From assembly GCF_011089875.1 (NCBI RefSeq), contig NZ_JAANAS010000105.1, positions 28,343 to 92,342 of the forward strand: DNA of 64,000 nucleotides. The letters run 5' to 3'. Every line of letters begins with the position of its first letter. Position 1 is the first letter of the stretch. The notes beneath the pieces are model-generated. The model did no database searches. It was not told the origin of the DNA and saw only the letters and a list, made by a program, of their open reading frames with translations. This stretch comes from Psychroflexus maritimus (GTDB lineage Bacteria; Bacteroidota; Bacteroidia; Flavobacteriales; Flavobacteriaceae). Shown here piece after piece: positions 15,515 to 25,219 of the stretch. Both the position numbers and the translations under genes were made by a program.

Positions 15515-15873
15515 TAGCTTTTGTTTTTTTCAATTAAATCAATAATTTCTCTAAGCTCTTTGGTGCTAATTTTCTCTTCCTTAGCAAAAAACGAAACCAA
15601 ATTTTTATACGAACCTTCAAAAAACTTTTGAGTAGTAGAATTAACCACCGTTTTAGAATATTCCTCTTGATTAATCAACGGGAAATATTGATGTGTCTTT
15701 CCAAAAGCTTGATGACTCACAAAGTTCTTTTCCTCTAAATTTCTAACTATGGTAGAAACAGTATTGTAATGCAATTCTTCCTCTAATTCAGGTAAAATTT
15801 CTTTTACAAAAGCCTTCTCTAACTTCCATAAAGCGCGCATTACTTCTTCTTCCTTTGAGGTTAATTTTTGCAT
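15514..15873 (-). CDS. BlaI/MecI/CopY family transcriptional repressor
   Basis: 119 residues, the normal length. A winged-helix DNA-binding domain (about 1-75) contains 'LTSKEEEVMRALWKLEKAFVKEILPEL' in pieces typical of the family and 'YNTVSTIVRNLEEKNFV' as the recognition region. The C-terminal dimerisation helices end in 'ELREIIDLIEKNKS'. It represses its own operon until the M56 partner, whose start codon overlaps its stop codon, removes it. A full promoter with three dyads lies upstream, the first covering the -33 element, which fits autoregulation. Regulated genes beyond this pair are unknown. Confidence 0.93.
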   Translation of the reverse strand: MQKLTSKEEEVMRALWKLEKAFVKEILPELEEELHYNTVSTIVRNLEEKNFVSHQAFGKTHQYFPLINQEEYSKTVVNSTTQKFFEGSYKNLVSFFAKEEKISTKELREIIDLIEKNKS

Positions 15874-15890
15874 ATCAAATTCATTTTTAG

Positions 15891-15954
15891 CAAATGTAAA
15901 CTATTTTTTTAGTTATGCAACTACTTAATTAGTTAAATAACTATAATTATAGTT
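15891..15954 (-). promoter_or_regulatory. blaI-type promoter with three operator dyads
   Basis: Minus strand: TTG at 15920-15918, 19 bases, TACATTTG at 15898-15891, an exact Bacteroidota promoter. Three dyads overlap or abut it: TAGTTATGCAACTA (15910-15923, covering the -33 TTG), TAGTTAAATAACTA (15930-15943) and AACTATAATTATAGTT (15939-15954). The TAGTT/AACTA half-sites recall the TACTA/TAGTA half-sites of BlaI/MecI operators. Confidence 0.75.
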
Positions 15955-16027
15955 TTATAAAATTGATTTAGCATGTTTAAATTTTAATAAATGCTGAAGA
16001 AAAAACCAAATCAATAAGGATTAACTT

Positions 16028-16035
16028 TACCTTTG
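16028..16035 (+). promoter_or_regulatory. -7 box of tamB
   Basis: TACCTTTG, 36 bases before the GTG start. No good -33 TTG at the standard spacing. Confidence 0.5.
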
Positions 16036-16070
16036 CAGGTAAATTAACAAAAGTTGATTAGTTTGCCAAA

Positions 16071-19000
16071 GTGGAAACAAAAAAGAAAAGTTTATATAAA
16101 AAAACACGAAGAATCCTTTTTAGGACTTTCTTGTTTTTAATTTTGATTTTTGTTGCTTTAGTTTTGCTAATTAGAAGTCCGTGGGGTCAAGATAAAATAA
16201 TCAACCAAGTAACTCAGTATGTGAGCAGTAAAACCTCTGCCCCATTTAATATTGAGAAATTCTTTCTTACTTTTGATGGTAACCTCAATATACAAGGACT
16301 TTCTTTAAAAGACCAACAAGATAAAACCTTAGTTTATTTTGAGGAATTAGAACTTAACATCCCCCTATTTAGCATTTTTAAAGAGCAGAAAATTCACCTT
16401 AAAAACATCGAGTTAAAGGGATTAGAATCTTCGGTTTACCGTCTTAAAAACAAGGATTTTAATTATCAGTTTTTAATTGATGCTTTTGCTTCAACAACCG
16501 AAAAAGAAGAGAAGGCTAGTAATGCTGAATATGATTTTTTTCTTGGTGCAATTGACTTAAAAAATTGTCAACTAACTTACCTAGATGAAGAAGAAGCGCT
16601 AGAGGCTGAGCTTGTTCTTGGTCATTTATTGGTTCAAATGAAAACCTTCGATTTAAAAAATCTAAATGTTGAAATCGATGAGTTTTTCATCCTTCAATCA
16701 GATTTCACATATTCCCAAAAACAAACTGAAGATAAGCGTATTGAAACCGATGAACAAAAAGATGATTTAGCCACTAACGGGCCTGATTTAAATTTAAAAA
16801 TCAATGATTTTAGTCTTGTAGAATTAGCCACTGAAATCAATTATTATGAAGATGATTACACGGCATTTTTAGAACAATTTAATTGGAAAGACCTTGAGCT
16901 TGATTTGAAAGAAAAACAGCTAACTTGGAAACTTTTAAACATTGAAGAATCTAAAGTTGATTTAGATTTAGCCCAAAAAGAAGTTTCCAAAAACTCTGCT
17001 AATAAAGCTGAAGATTTTGTTGTTGAATGGCCAGCTTGGGAAATTGCTTTTGATCAATTAAGTATTAAAAATCAAAAATTTACACAAACCACCAAAGGAG
17101 AAAAGTTAAACAAAAATACGTTTGATGCTTCACCTGTTGAATTTAATCAGCTTCATCTTGACCTATCAGATTTGAGCTACTCTCCTTCAGAAAAAAACCT
17201 AAAGTTAAAGCTGAAGCAATTTCATTTTCAGGAATATACAGGCTTAGCTTTAAAAAACTTGAATTTTAATTTAAAAGTAAATCAACAAGCTATAGATCTT
17301 GACCAACTTCAACTTAACACCCTTCAAAACGAATTGAAAGGCAATGCTAGAATTCAATTTACAAGCTTAACAAACTTCATTAATCATCCGGAAGAATTTA
17401 CTGACTTGCAACTTGATGTAGCGGGAAATTTTCAGCTGAAAGAATTTAAGTCATTTCTACCTAATTTTAAGCAAAATGAGGCCTTGGTTAACTTAGCAAA
17501 ACATCCTATTCAAACTAAAATTAAGGCCAATGGAAAAAAAGGAAACATCAACTTACAGCCGTCTTTTGTTCATTGGAATACAACCAAAATCAATTTTGCA
17601 GGCACACTTCATAACCTGATGAAAACTAATCAGAGTTTAACTTTAGATACTTATCATTTGAGCACCAAAAAGGAGGATTTGTTGTTGTGGCTTCCAACAG
17701 AAACGATAGCCAAAATAGATTTGCCTGATGGAATGTCGTTGACAGGGAGTTTAACAAACAAACAGAATTTATGGACTACCAAATCTAGCTTAAAAAGCGA
17801 TTTTGGTTCCGTGAGCCTAGAAGGAAAAATTGATTTAGACCAAGAAATAAGCTTTGATTTTTCAACAACTGCTTCAGATTTAGCCTTAGCAAAAATCCTT
17901 CAAAACAAAGATTTAAGCCCCTTGAATATGCATTTCAACCTTAAAGGCAAGTACAAAGACTTAAGCAACATCGATGTAGATTTTAATTCAGAAATCACTA
18001 AATTCACTGCCTTTAACCAAAATTTTAACGGACTTCAACTAAGCCTTCAACTCAAAGAAAGTGAAGGAGATTTATCGCTCAACTTTGAAAATGAAAACAT
18101 TGATTTAAATCTACATTCTCACGTAGAATTAGCCGATAATTTCTATGTTTTTCAGCCTAAACTAGAAGTGAAAGGCGTTGATTTTTATAGCTTAGGCTGG
18201 TTAAAGGAAGACATTAGAGCAAGGTTTATTGTTGATGCGGCATTTAGCGGTAACCCAGAAGAATTTGACTTCAGTTTAAGCATTCCCGAGTTTGTAAGTG
18301 TTTATGAAAAAAAATCTTACCGTCTAAAGGGTTTTGACTTAGAAGCGCAAATAGGTACAAATAAAACAAACCTACAAACAAAAAGTAAGTTTCTAAACTC
18401 CCAACTCAAAGCGAACAAACACCCTAGAGATTTAGTTGACGCAAGCCTAAAATACCTCCAAAAATACCTCACTGATTTTAAAGCAGAAGAAAATGAAAGT
18501 GAAGGCGCTGAAGTTGATTTAGAATGGGGCGTGCAGTTAACTAACATTCCTTTACTAAGCGAGGTCTATTTGGAAGATTTAGATAAAATGGATACCCTAA
18601 AATTAAGCTTAGATTTTAAAGAAGAAAAAAATGAAATACGAATAAATAGTACTTTACCAGAATTAATTTACAAGGATATTCAGCTAAACGATTTTGCTAT
18701 AACAGCCAACGCAAACCCACAAAAAGCTGATTTTAGTATTGGTTTTGAAAGCTTAGAAAATGCAGGTTTTAAATTAGCAAAAACGCAATTGTTTGGAAAT
18801 TATGAAGACCAAGCCTGGAAAGTTGCCTTTGAAGCTTACCAAGATGACGAAGCTTTTTTCTTGATTCGCTCTTTTATTGAAAAAGACAAAAACCTGTGGA
18901 GGTTTAGCTTGGACGAAAACGAGTTTATTTTAAACCGACAACAATGGAAAGTTCACCCCCAAAATTACATAAAATTTGGAAACCGAAGTATAAGGATTAA

Positions 19001-21143
19001 GGATTTTCAATTAGAACACAAACAACAAAAGCTTTCTATTCAAAATGATTTAGAAATACCTGAAGAACATGTTGCTGTTTTGTTTAAAGATTTTAAACTA
19101 GCTACGCTAAGCAGTTATTTTCATCCAGATGCACTATTTGCAAGCGGAGACATAAACGGAAGTTTAGCAGTAGTAAAACCCTATGAACAAATGGGTTTTT
19201 TAGCCGATTTAAACATTGATGATTTAGCTATAAAAAATCAACATATAGGAAAATTTGAATTGAATGCCTCCGCCAACGGAAACAACACCTACAAGACAAA
19301 AATCCAATTAAAAGGAGCGCAAATTGATTTTTTTGCTGAAGGAAAATATTTTTATGAAGAGCAAGAGCCAAAGCTTGCTATTTCCGCTCAGTTAAAAAAA
19401 TTAAATTTAGACCTTATTGCCTTTTACTTGCCAGAATTAATTGACGAAGCTGAAGGAGAAATACGTTCAGATTTTGAATTAAAAGGCTCCACCAACAAGC
19501 TTTCTTACGCGGGTAATTTGCAAATGAATGAAATTGGCTTTAGAGCTCAACCTGTAAACACCAAGTTTTATTTTGGAGAGGAATTCATTCAATTTAACCA
19601 AAATGAAATCGAATTTAAAAATTTCACTATTGCAGATGCTCAAAAAAATAAGTTTAATACCAGCGGTAAAGTATTTATTGAAAACCTTAGCAATCCTAGA
19701 TTTAACCTGAATTTTAAAGCAGAAAACTTCCAACTTTTAGACGCTAAGCGCAACGAAACCACAGCTTATTTTGGTCAAGCAAATTTTGATTTAAACGCTC
19801 AACTTACGGGCAATTTAAATGTTCCAGTAGTAAACCTAGATTTTACATTGAATAAATCTTCTAATATTAGCTATATCATTCCAGAAGCGCAAGCCGATGT
19901 AGTTGATCGAGAAGGGGTGGTTTTATTTGTCAATAAATCAAATCCAAATGATATTCTCACTAGAGCTACTGAAAAAGAATTTAACGATTTAATTAAAGGT
20001 TTTGAAATTGATGCAAAGATAAAAGTTGATCCAGAAGCAAAAATCACAGTTATTTTCAACCCACGCACAGGAGATCAAATTCAATTACAAGGAAACGCCG
20101 ACTTATTAGCGCAAGTAAAACGCAATGGAAATATAGACTTAAGTGGTACCTATCAAGTAAAAAAAGGCTTTTTTGAGATTAACCTCTACAACTTAGTTAC
20201 CCGAAGATTTCGTCTAGCAGAAGGCAGCAAAGTAAGTTGGTATGGCGATCCTTACAATGCAGATCTTGATATTAGAGCCGTTTATCAAATAGAAACTTCG
20301 CCTTCGGCCTTAATGGCTTCTCAAATTGCTTCAGAAGCAAGTTCAATTCAAAATCAGTACCGAAGATTACTTCCGTTTCTTGTTTATTTAGATGTTGATG
20401 GAAACCTTAGTGCTCCTTTATTAAATTTTGCTTTAGACATGCCAGAAGATCAACGAGCAGCGATTAATGGAACGGTTTATACAAGAATTAACCAACTTAA
20501 TCAACAAGAAGACGAACTCAACAAACAAGTTTTTTCGTTACTAGTGCTCAATCGTTTTTACCCAGAATTAGGCAGTGATGGAAGCCAAGGAGGGGCAGCT
20601 ACACTGGCTAGAAACAATTTAAATCAAGCCTTAGCAGATCAACTCAACGCCTTTTCTAATAAATTAACTGGAAACACAGGTATTCAATTAAATTTTGATA
20701 TCAACTCTTATACCGATTTTGAAACAGGCGTAGGTCAAGAACGAACAGACTTAGATGTGAGTGCGCAAAAAAAACTCTTTAACGACCGGCTTGTGGTTGA
20801 AGCAGGAAGCCAGGTAAACGTTCAAGGCGAACAACGTCCTGGTGAATCTAACGTAGCCGTAGGAAATGTAAGTGTAGAGTACTTAATAACGCAAGATGGC
20901 AGATGGAAAGCAAGAGGCTTTCGAAAAAGTGAGTATGAAAACGTGATTGACGGCCAAGTATTCATTAGCGGAATTGCCCTTATTTTTACACGCGAATTTA
21001 ATGAGTTTAACGAACTTTGGAAATCGCTTTTTAATTCTACTGAAACCCTAGAAGAAGAAGAAAAAGAAAAGAAAGAATTAGAAGAAACAGAAAAGAAAAA
21101 ACCTAAAGAGAAAATAAAAAGACTAAATCACAAGCAAGAATAG
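16071..21143 (+). CDS. tamB: TamB-like translocation and assembly module protein
   Basis: 1690 residues. An N-terminal transmembrane anchor (about 16-40, after a basic start) is followed by 'WGQDKIINQVTQYVSSKT', the typical beginning of TamB/AsmA-type proteins. A very long stretch of repeating beta segments spans the periplasm, and the TamB domain (DUF490) fills about 1250-1650 ('GDQIQLQGNADLLAQVKRNGNIDLSGTYQVKKGFFEINLYNL' in its central part). Such proteins form a hydrophobic groove that bridges inner and outer membranes, for outer-membrane protein assembly or lipid transport. The C-terminus is an extra charged Glu/Lys tail. The start is GTG at 16071. Three bases separate it from tamL, its outer-membrane partner. 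Confidence 0.93.
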   Translation: METKKKSLYKKTRRILFRTFLFLILIFVALVLLIRSPWGQDKIINQVTQYVSSKTSAPFNIEKFFLTFDGNLNIQGLSLKDQQDKTLVYFEELELNIPLFSIFKEQKIHLKNIELKGLESSVYRLKNKDFNYQFLIDAFASTTEKEEKASNAEYDFFLGAIDLKNCQLTYLDEEEALEAELVLGHLLVQMKTFDLKNLNVEIDEFFILQSDFTYSQKQTEDKRIETDEQKDDLATNGPDLNLKINDFSLVELATEINYYEDDYTAFLEQFNWKDLELDLKEKQLTWKLLNIEESKVDLDLAQKEVSKNSANKAEDFVVEWPAWEIAFDQLSIKNQKFTQTTKGEKLNKNTFDASPVEFNQLHLDLSDLSYSPSEKNLKLKLKQFHFQEYTGLALKNLNFNLKVNQQAIDLDQLQLNTLQNELKGNARIQFTSLTNFINHPEEFTDLQLDVAGNFQLKEFKSFLPNFKQNEALVNLAKHPIQTKIKANGKKGNINLQPSFVHWNTTKINFAGTLHNLMKTNQSLTLDTYHLSTKKEDLLLWLPTETIAKIDLPDGMSLTGSLTNKQNLWTTKSSLKSDFGSVSLEGKIDLDQEISFDFSTTASDLALAKILQNKDLSPLNMHFNLKGKYKDLSNIDVDFNSEITKFTAFNQNFNGLQLSLQLKESEGDLSLNFENENIDLNLHSHVELADNFYVFQPKLEVKGVDFYSLGWLKEDIRARFIVDAAFSGNPEEFDFSLSIPEFVSVYEKKSYRLKGFDLEAQIGTNKTNLQTKSKFLNSQLKANKHPRDLVDASLKYLQKYLTDFKAEENESEGAEVDLEWGVQLTNIPLLSEVYLEDLDKMDTLKLSLDFKEEKNEIRINSTLPELIYKDIQLNDFAITANANPQKADFSIGFESLENAGFKLAKTQLFGNYEDQAWKVAFEAYQDDEAFFLIRSFIEKDKNLWRFSLDENEFILNRQQWKVHPQNYIKFGNRSIRIKDFQLEHKQQKLSIQNDLEIPEEHVAVLFKDFKLATLSSYFHPDALFASGDINGSLAVVKPYEQMGFLADLNIDDLAIKNQHIGKFELNASANGNNTYKTKIQLKGAQIDFFAEGKYFYEEQEPKLAISAQLKKLNLDLIAFYLPELIDEAEGEIRSDFELKGSTNKLSYAGNLQMNEIGFRAQPVNTKFYFGEEFIQFNQNEIEFKNFTIADAQKNKFNTSGKVFIENLSNPRFNLNFKAENFQLLDAKRNETTAYFGQANFDLNAQLTGNLNVPVVNLDFTLNKSSNISYIIPEAQADVVDREGVVLFVNKSNPNDILTRATEKEFNDLIKGFEIDAKIKVDPEAKITVIFNPRTGDQIQLQGNADLLAQVKRNGNIDLSGTYQVKKGFFEINLYNLVTRRFRLAEGSKVSWYGDPYNADLDIRAVYQIETSPSALMASQIASEASSIQNQYRRLLPFLVYLDVDGNLSAPLLNFALDMPEDQRAAINGTVYTRINQLNQQEDELNKQVFSLLVLNRFYPELGSDGSQGGAATLARNNLNQALADQLNAFSNKLTGNTGIQLNFDINSYTDFETGVGQERTDLDVSAQKKLFNDRLVVEAGSQVNVQGEQRPGESNVAVGNVSVEYLITQDGRWKARGFRKSEYENVIDGQVFISGIALIFTREFNEFNELWKSLFNSTETLEEEEKEKKELEETEKKKPKEKIKRLNHKQE

Positions 21144-21146
21144 AAA

Positions 21147-23399
21147 ATGAAAATTAAATTTATACATGGCTATTTACTCCTGTTTTTAGGACTGAATTTT
21201 TCTTGTTCAGTAAATAAATATATTCCTGAAGATGAAGTTTTGTATAAAGGTGCTTCGGTGGTTTATCAAGGTGCTTCAATTGAAAAAGCTGCACGAGGAA
21301 AAATAAAAGAAGTCCTTTTTCCCAATCCAAATACAAAACTACTTTGGATGAGACCAGGAGTGTATTTTTATTTCAAGGCACAACAAGAAAAACCAGGCTT
21401 TATTAATCGTTGGATGAACAAACAAATTGGAGAAAAGCCTGTTTATCTTTCTCAAGTAAATGTAGAAACCACTGAAGAAGTCATGAAAAACCGATTAGAA
21501 AACACTGGGTTTTTTTCCTCTGAAATTGCTTCTGAAGTGAGTATCGATACTGCTAAACAAAGCGCAGAAGTAACCTATAAAATTAACTTGCAAAAGCCTT
21601 ACCGCCTTGCTGAAATAGAAGTAGAAAAAAATCTAAAAGACAGTCTGCCTGTATGGCAAGAAATCGATTCCTACCTAAAAACCTCTTCACTTGAAAAAGG
21701 AAGTAGATTTAGCTTAGACCAATTAAAAACTGAACGCGGAAATATTGACCGTTACCTAAAAGACAGAGGCTATTATAACTTTAATTCAAACTTCCTTATT
21801 TTTGAAGCCGATACCAACGCTTACGCCAACAAGAAATTTAATCTTTATCTCAAGCTTAAAAGCGAAACGCCAACGAAAGCACTTTATCCTTTTCGCCTTG
21901 ATAAAATCAATGTTTTTCCAAATTCAAGTTTAGAAACTGAGGACCTGCAAAAAGATACGCTTACTATAGGCCAAATTAAATTTATTCAAAATGAGGTGTT
22001 TTTCAAACCTGAGCGTTTACAGCCATTTTTTAAAATTAAACCAGGTGATCTGTACAACCCACAAAATTCACGGTTTACTAGCAGGCGTCTAAACGCAATG
22101 CAAACCTACAAATTTGTTAATATTGACTATGAAGAACATGCGTTTGACTCTACCCAAAGCGTTCAAAAACTAACAGGTAATGTTTATCTCTCTCCAGCGA
22201 ATAAACGCTCGGTAAGATTTGAAATGCAAGGGGTAACTAAATCAAATAACTTTACCGGTCCTAACTTAAATTTAACTTACATTAATCGGAATATCTTTCA
22301 AGGCGGAGAGCAGTTTAAAGCAAGTATTAACGCAGGATATGAACGCCAATTTTTGGGCGGTGACCAAGGTGGTTTAAACTCATTGCAATTAGGTTTAAGA
22401 AACACGTTAAGCTTCCCAAGGTTACTATTTCCAATCAATTTAAATGAAAAATTTGATTATTCCATACCCAAAACCAATATTAATTTAGGTTTTGATTACT
22501 TGAACCGAACAGGCTTATACACCTTAACTTCAGTTTCTACAAGCTTTGGTTATCACTGGGATCAAAATAGATTTGTTACCCATACCATCAACCCCATTAA
22601 TATTGAGGTAGTTCAATTAGGAAATACCAGCAATGAATTTGAAGAAATATTAGATAACAACCCGTTTTTAAGGCGTAGTTTTGACCAACAGTTTATTGCT
22701 GGTTTGGTTTATTCGTTTACTTATAGCGAATTAAAAGAAGACCGCGTTTGGAGAAATTTTTTCAATTTCAATTTTGAATCGGCTGGAAATACAATTGATT
22801 TATTCGCCCAGGAAGAAGACGAAACCCGAAAAGTATTTGGTACCGAATTTGCCCAATTTGTGAAAGCTGATATCGATTTACGATTTAATCTAGACTTAGC
22901 TACTAACGAACAACAATTGGTAGGAAGAATATTTGCCGGTATGGGCTTACCTTATGGAAATTCTGAAGCACTTCCTTTTGTGAAACAATATTTTGCCGGC
23001 GGGCCTTACAGCATAAGAGCGTTTAGAATACGCTCACTTGGCCCCGGAAGTTATGTTCCTGAAACAGGAAGTCAATCCTTTTTTGATCAAGCGGGAGACA
23101 TTCGCTTAGAAGCTAATCTAGAATACCGATTTCCTTTAATTAGTTACTTAAAAGGAGCTGTTTTTTACGATGCTGGTAATGTTTGGCTACTCAATGAAAA
23201 TCAAGCCTTACCAGGAGGAAAATTTGCTAGCAACTTCCTTGACGAGTTAGGAATGGGAACGGGTGTAGGATTAAGAGTAGATGTTCAAGGCTTTGTGATT
23301 CGTTTCGATTTTGCGGCACCATTAAAAAGACCCGCTAAAAGCTTTAAATTTGAACCTAACAAAACCCTGCTTAATTTTGCCATAGGTTATCCGTTTTAG
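21147..23399 (+). CDS. tamL: translocation and assembly module lipoprotein TamL (BamA/TamA family)
   Basis: 750 residues. A lipoprotein signal with lipobox LNFSC (Cys20) is followed by POTRA-like domains (about 95-330; 'YRLAEIEVEK', 'SRFSLDQLKTERGNIDRYLKDRGYYNF') and a 16-strand surface-antigen barrel (about 350-750) with 'GGPYSIRAFRIRSLGPGSY', the conserved lid-lock region. Lipidation is the Bacteroidota variant of TamA. With TamB it helps insert or transport material at the outer membrane. The gap to tamB is 3 bp, so the two are surely co-transcribed. Confidence 0.93.
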   Translation: MKIKFIHGYLLLFLGLNFSCSVNKYIPEDEVLYKGASVVYQGASIEKAARGKIKEVLFPNPNTKLLWMRPGVYFYFKAQQEKPGFINRWMNKQIGEKPVYLSQVNVETTEEVMKNRLENTGFFSSEIASEVSIDTAKQSAEVTYKINLQKPYRLAEIEVEKNLKDSLPVWQEIDSYLKTSSLEKGSRFSLDQLKTERGNIDRYLKDRGYYNFNSNFLIFEADTNAYANKKFNLYLKLKSETPTKALYPFRLDKINVFPNSSLETEDLQKDTLTIGQIKFIQNEVFFKPERLQPFFKIKPGDLYNPQNSRFTSRRLNAMQTYKFVNIDYEEHAFDSTQSVQKLTGNVYLSPANKRSVRFEMQGVTKSNNFTGPNLNLTYINRNIFQGGEQFKASINAGYERQFLGGDQGGLNSLQLGLRNTLSFPRLLFPINLNEKFDYSIPKTNINLGFDYLNRTGLYTLTSVSTSFGYHWDQNRFVTHTINPINIEVVQLGNTSNEFEEILDNNPFLRRSFDQQFIAGLVYSFTYSELKEDRVWRNFFNFNFESAGNTIDLFAQEEDETRKVFGTEFAQFVKADIDLRFNLDLATNEQQLVGRIFAGMGLPYGNSEALPFVKQYFAGGPYSIRAFRIRSLGPGSYVPETGSQSFFDQAGDIRLEANLEYRFPLISYLKGAVFYDAGNVWLLNENQALPGGKFASNFLDELGMGTGVGLRVDVQGFVIRFDFAAPLKRPAKSFKFEPNKTLLNFAIGYPF

Positions 23400-23581
23400 C
23401 AATTGCTTAATTAACTGAGATTATAAATTTATACGCTAAAAACCCTACTTACTTAACTTAAAAAAATAATAAATTGAAAACTTAAGTAAAATAAATCTAG
23501 TATCTAGCAACTTTAAGCATTTGCAGTAGTTATTTCAATTGATAAATGCTATTATAGAGATGTAATCAACCTCAACGACCT

Positions 23582-24355
23582 ATGAAACTATTAATTTCTA
23601 GTATTTTTTTACTCGTTCAGTTTAGCCTTTTTAGTCAAGCTTCCTCTTTTAAAGACGGAGAAATTTTGAAATTTAAGATCAACTATGGGTGGTTTAAGGC
23701 TTCAGAAGCTACACTAAGTGTTACCGCTTCAGAACTAAGAGGCGAAAAAATGTATCACTTGGTGGGAGAAGGCCGCACTACAGGTATGTTAGACGTTTTT
23801 TTTAAAGTAAGAAATAGATTTGAAAGCTACTTAGGAATGAACGATGGATACAGTCATCGGTTTATCCGAAATACTTCAGAAGGAGGACACATTAAAAACA
23901 AAATGATTGATTTTTTTCAGAATGAAAGTCGTGCTGTTGTCCATAACTACAAGAAAGATACTGTTTCAGAACATCAATTAACTAGTTATACACAAGATAT
24001 GATTTCGTCTTATTATCATTTACGTGAAATTGTAGATATCAATGATATTCAAGCAGGAGATGAATTTGTTTTAAATATGTTTTTTGATGAAGAAAATTAT
24101 CCATTTAAAGTAAAGTACGAGGGTGATGAAATTTTACAAACTGATTTTGGCACAGTAAAAACAATGATTTTTAAACCCTATGTTCAAGCCGACCGAGTGT
24201 TTAAAGAAAAAGAAAGTGTAACTATTTGGGTTTCCAAAGACAAGAATAAAATTCCTATAAAAATGGAAGCTAAACTCGCCGTAGGTTCACTCACGGCTCA
24301 TCTTTTTGAATATAGAGGCTTAGCTAATTCATTCCAGTTGATTTTTAATAATTAA
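23582..24355 (+). CDS. DUF3108 domain-containing exported protein
   Basis: 257 residues. A signal peptide (about 1-20, ending SQA) is followed by one DUF3108 domain: 'GEILKFKINYGWFKASEATLSV', 'RTTGMLDVFFKVRNRFESYL', 'SVTIWVSKDKNKIPIKMEAK' in fragments typical of the family. It probably folds as a periplasmic beta barrel. Function is not established, although the family is often near envelope genes, as here after tamB-tamL (182 bp gap). No lipobox. Nothing recognised in the gap. Confidence 0.85.
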   Translation: MKLLISSIFLLVQFSLFSQASSFKDGEILKFKINYGWFKASEATLSVTASELRGEKMYHLVGEGRTTGMLDVFFKVRNRFESYLGMNDGYSHRFIRNTSEGGHIKNKMIDFFQNESRAVVHNYKKDTVSEHQLTSYTQDMISSYYHLREIVDINDIQAGDEFVLNMFFDEENYPFKVKYEGDEILQTDFGTVKTMIFKPYVQADRVFKEKESVTIWVSKDKNKIPIKMEAKLAVGSLTAHLFEYRGLANSFQLIFNN

Positions 24356-24419
24356 CGCTATAACAACCAACCAATTTGATTTCATTTTCAGTAATTAGTA
24401 ACGATAAATTTTTTTCTAG

Positions 24420-25178
24420 ATGGCAGGACATAGTAAGTGGGCTAACATCAAGCACAGAAAAGGAGCCCAAGACAAAAAACGAGCTAAACAATTTACACGA
24501 GCTATTAAAGAAATTAGTGTAGCCGTTAAAGAAAGCGGAAGCCCAGACCCCGAAACTAATCCAACACTAAGAAATGCAATAGCCAATGCCAAAGGTGTAA
24601 ACATGCCTAAAGATACTATTCAACGGGCTATTAAAAAAGCCTCTGGTGAAGATGCCGACAATTACGAGTTGGTTACTTTTGAAGGATATGGTCCCGAAGG
24701 AATAGCTTTTTTTGTTGAATGCACTACCGACAACACCAACCGAACAGTTGCTTCAGTACGCTCTATTTTCAGTAAAAATGGAGGAAGCCTAGGCACCAAC
24801 GGGTCTTTAGAGTTTTTGTTTGATCGATTAGGAGTCTTTTACTTGAAAAAAGAAAAAATTGAACTCCCCAAAGAAGAAGTAGAATTGCATTTAATTGAAG
24901 GAGGAGCTATTGAAATTGAACAAGATGAACATCAGTTTATTGTTTATACCGCTTTTGAAGATTTTGGAAACAGGCAATCTAAACTGGAGGAATTAAAACT
25001 AGAAACAGCAACTGCCGAGGTGCAAAGAATTCCTAAAAATACCATTGAGTTGGACCTACAAAAAGCAAAAAAAATTATTGATTTAATTGAAAAGTTTGAA
25101 GACGATGACGATGTACAAAACCTTTATCATAATCTTGAACTCACAGACGAATTAATGCAGGAATTAGCCAAAGACTAA
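24420..25178 (+). CDS. yebC: YebC/PmpR family protein
   Basis: 252 residues, normal for the family. It begins with the signature 'MAGHSKWANIKHRKGAQD' and has three domains, with 'NMPKDTIQRAIKKASG' and 'YEGYGPEGIAF'-like 'FEGYGPEGIAFFVE' motifs. YebC proteins were described as DNA-binding regulators and more recently as factors that help ribosomes through proline stretches; which applies here cannot be read from the sequence. Acidic insertions near the end ('FEDDDDVQ') are common in Bacteroidota. Probably its own unit, 64 bp after the DUF3108 gene. Confidence 0.93.
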   Translation: MAGHSKWANIKHRKGAQDKKRAKQFTRAIKEISVAVKESGSPDPETNPTLRNAIANAKGVNMPKDTIQRAIKKASGEDADNYELVTFEGYGPEGIAFFVECTTDNTNRTVASVRSIFSKNGGSLGTNGSLEFLFDRLGVFYLKKEKIELPKEEVELHLIEGGAIEIEQDEHQFIVYTAFEDFGNRQSKLEELKLETATAEVQRIPKNTIELDLQKAKKIIDLIEKFEDDDDVQNLYHNLELTDELMQELAKD

Positions 25179-25192
25179 TCTCTGAAAAGAAG

Positions 25193-25200
25193 TATATTTG
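25193..25200 (+). promoter_or_regulatory. -7 box of the HMG-CoA reductase gene
   Basis: TATATTTG ends 20 bases before the ATG at 25220; a very short leader is expected. Confidence 0.6.
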
Positions 25201-25219
25201 CCACTTATTAAATAATTTT

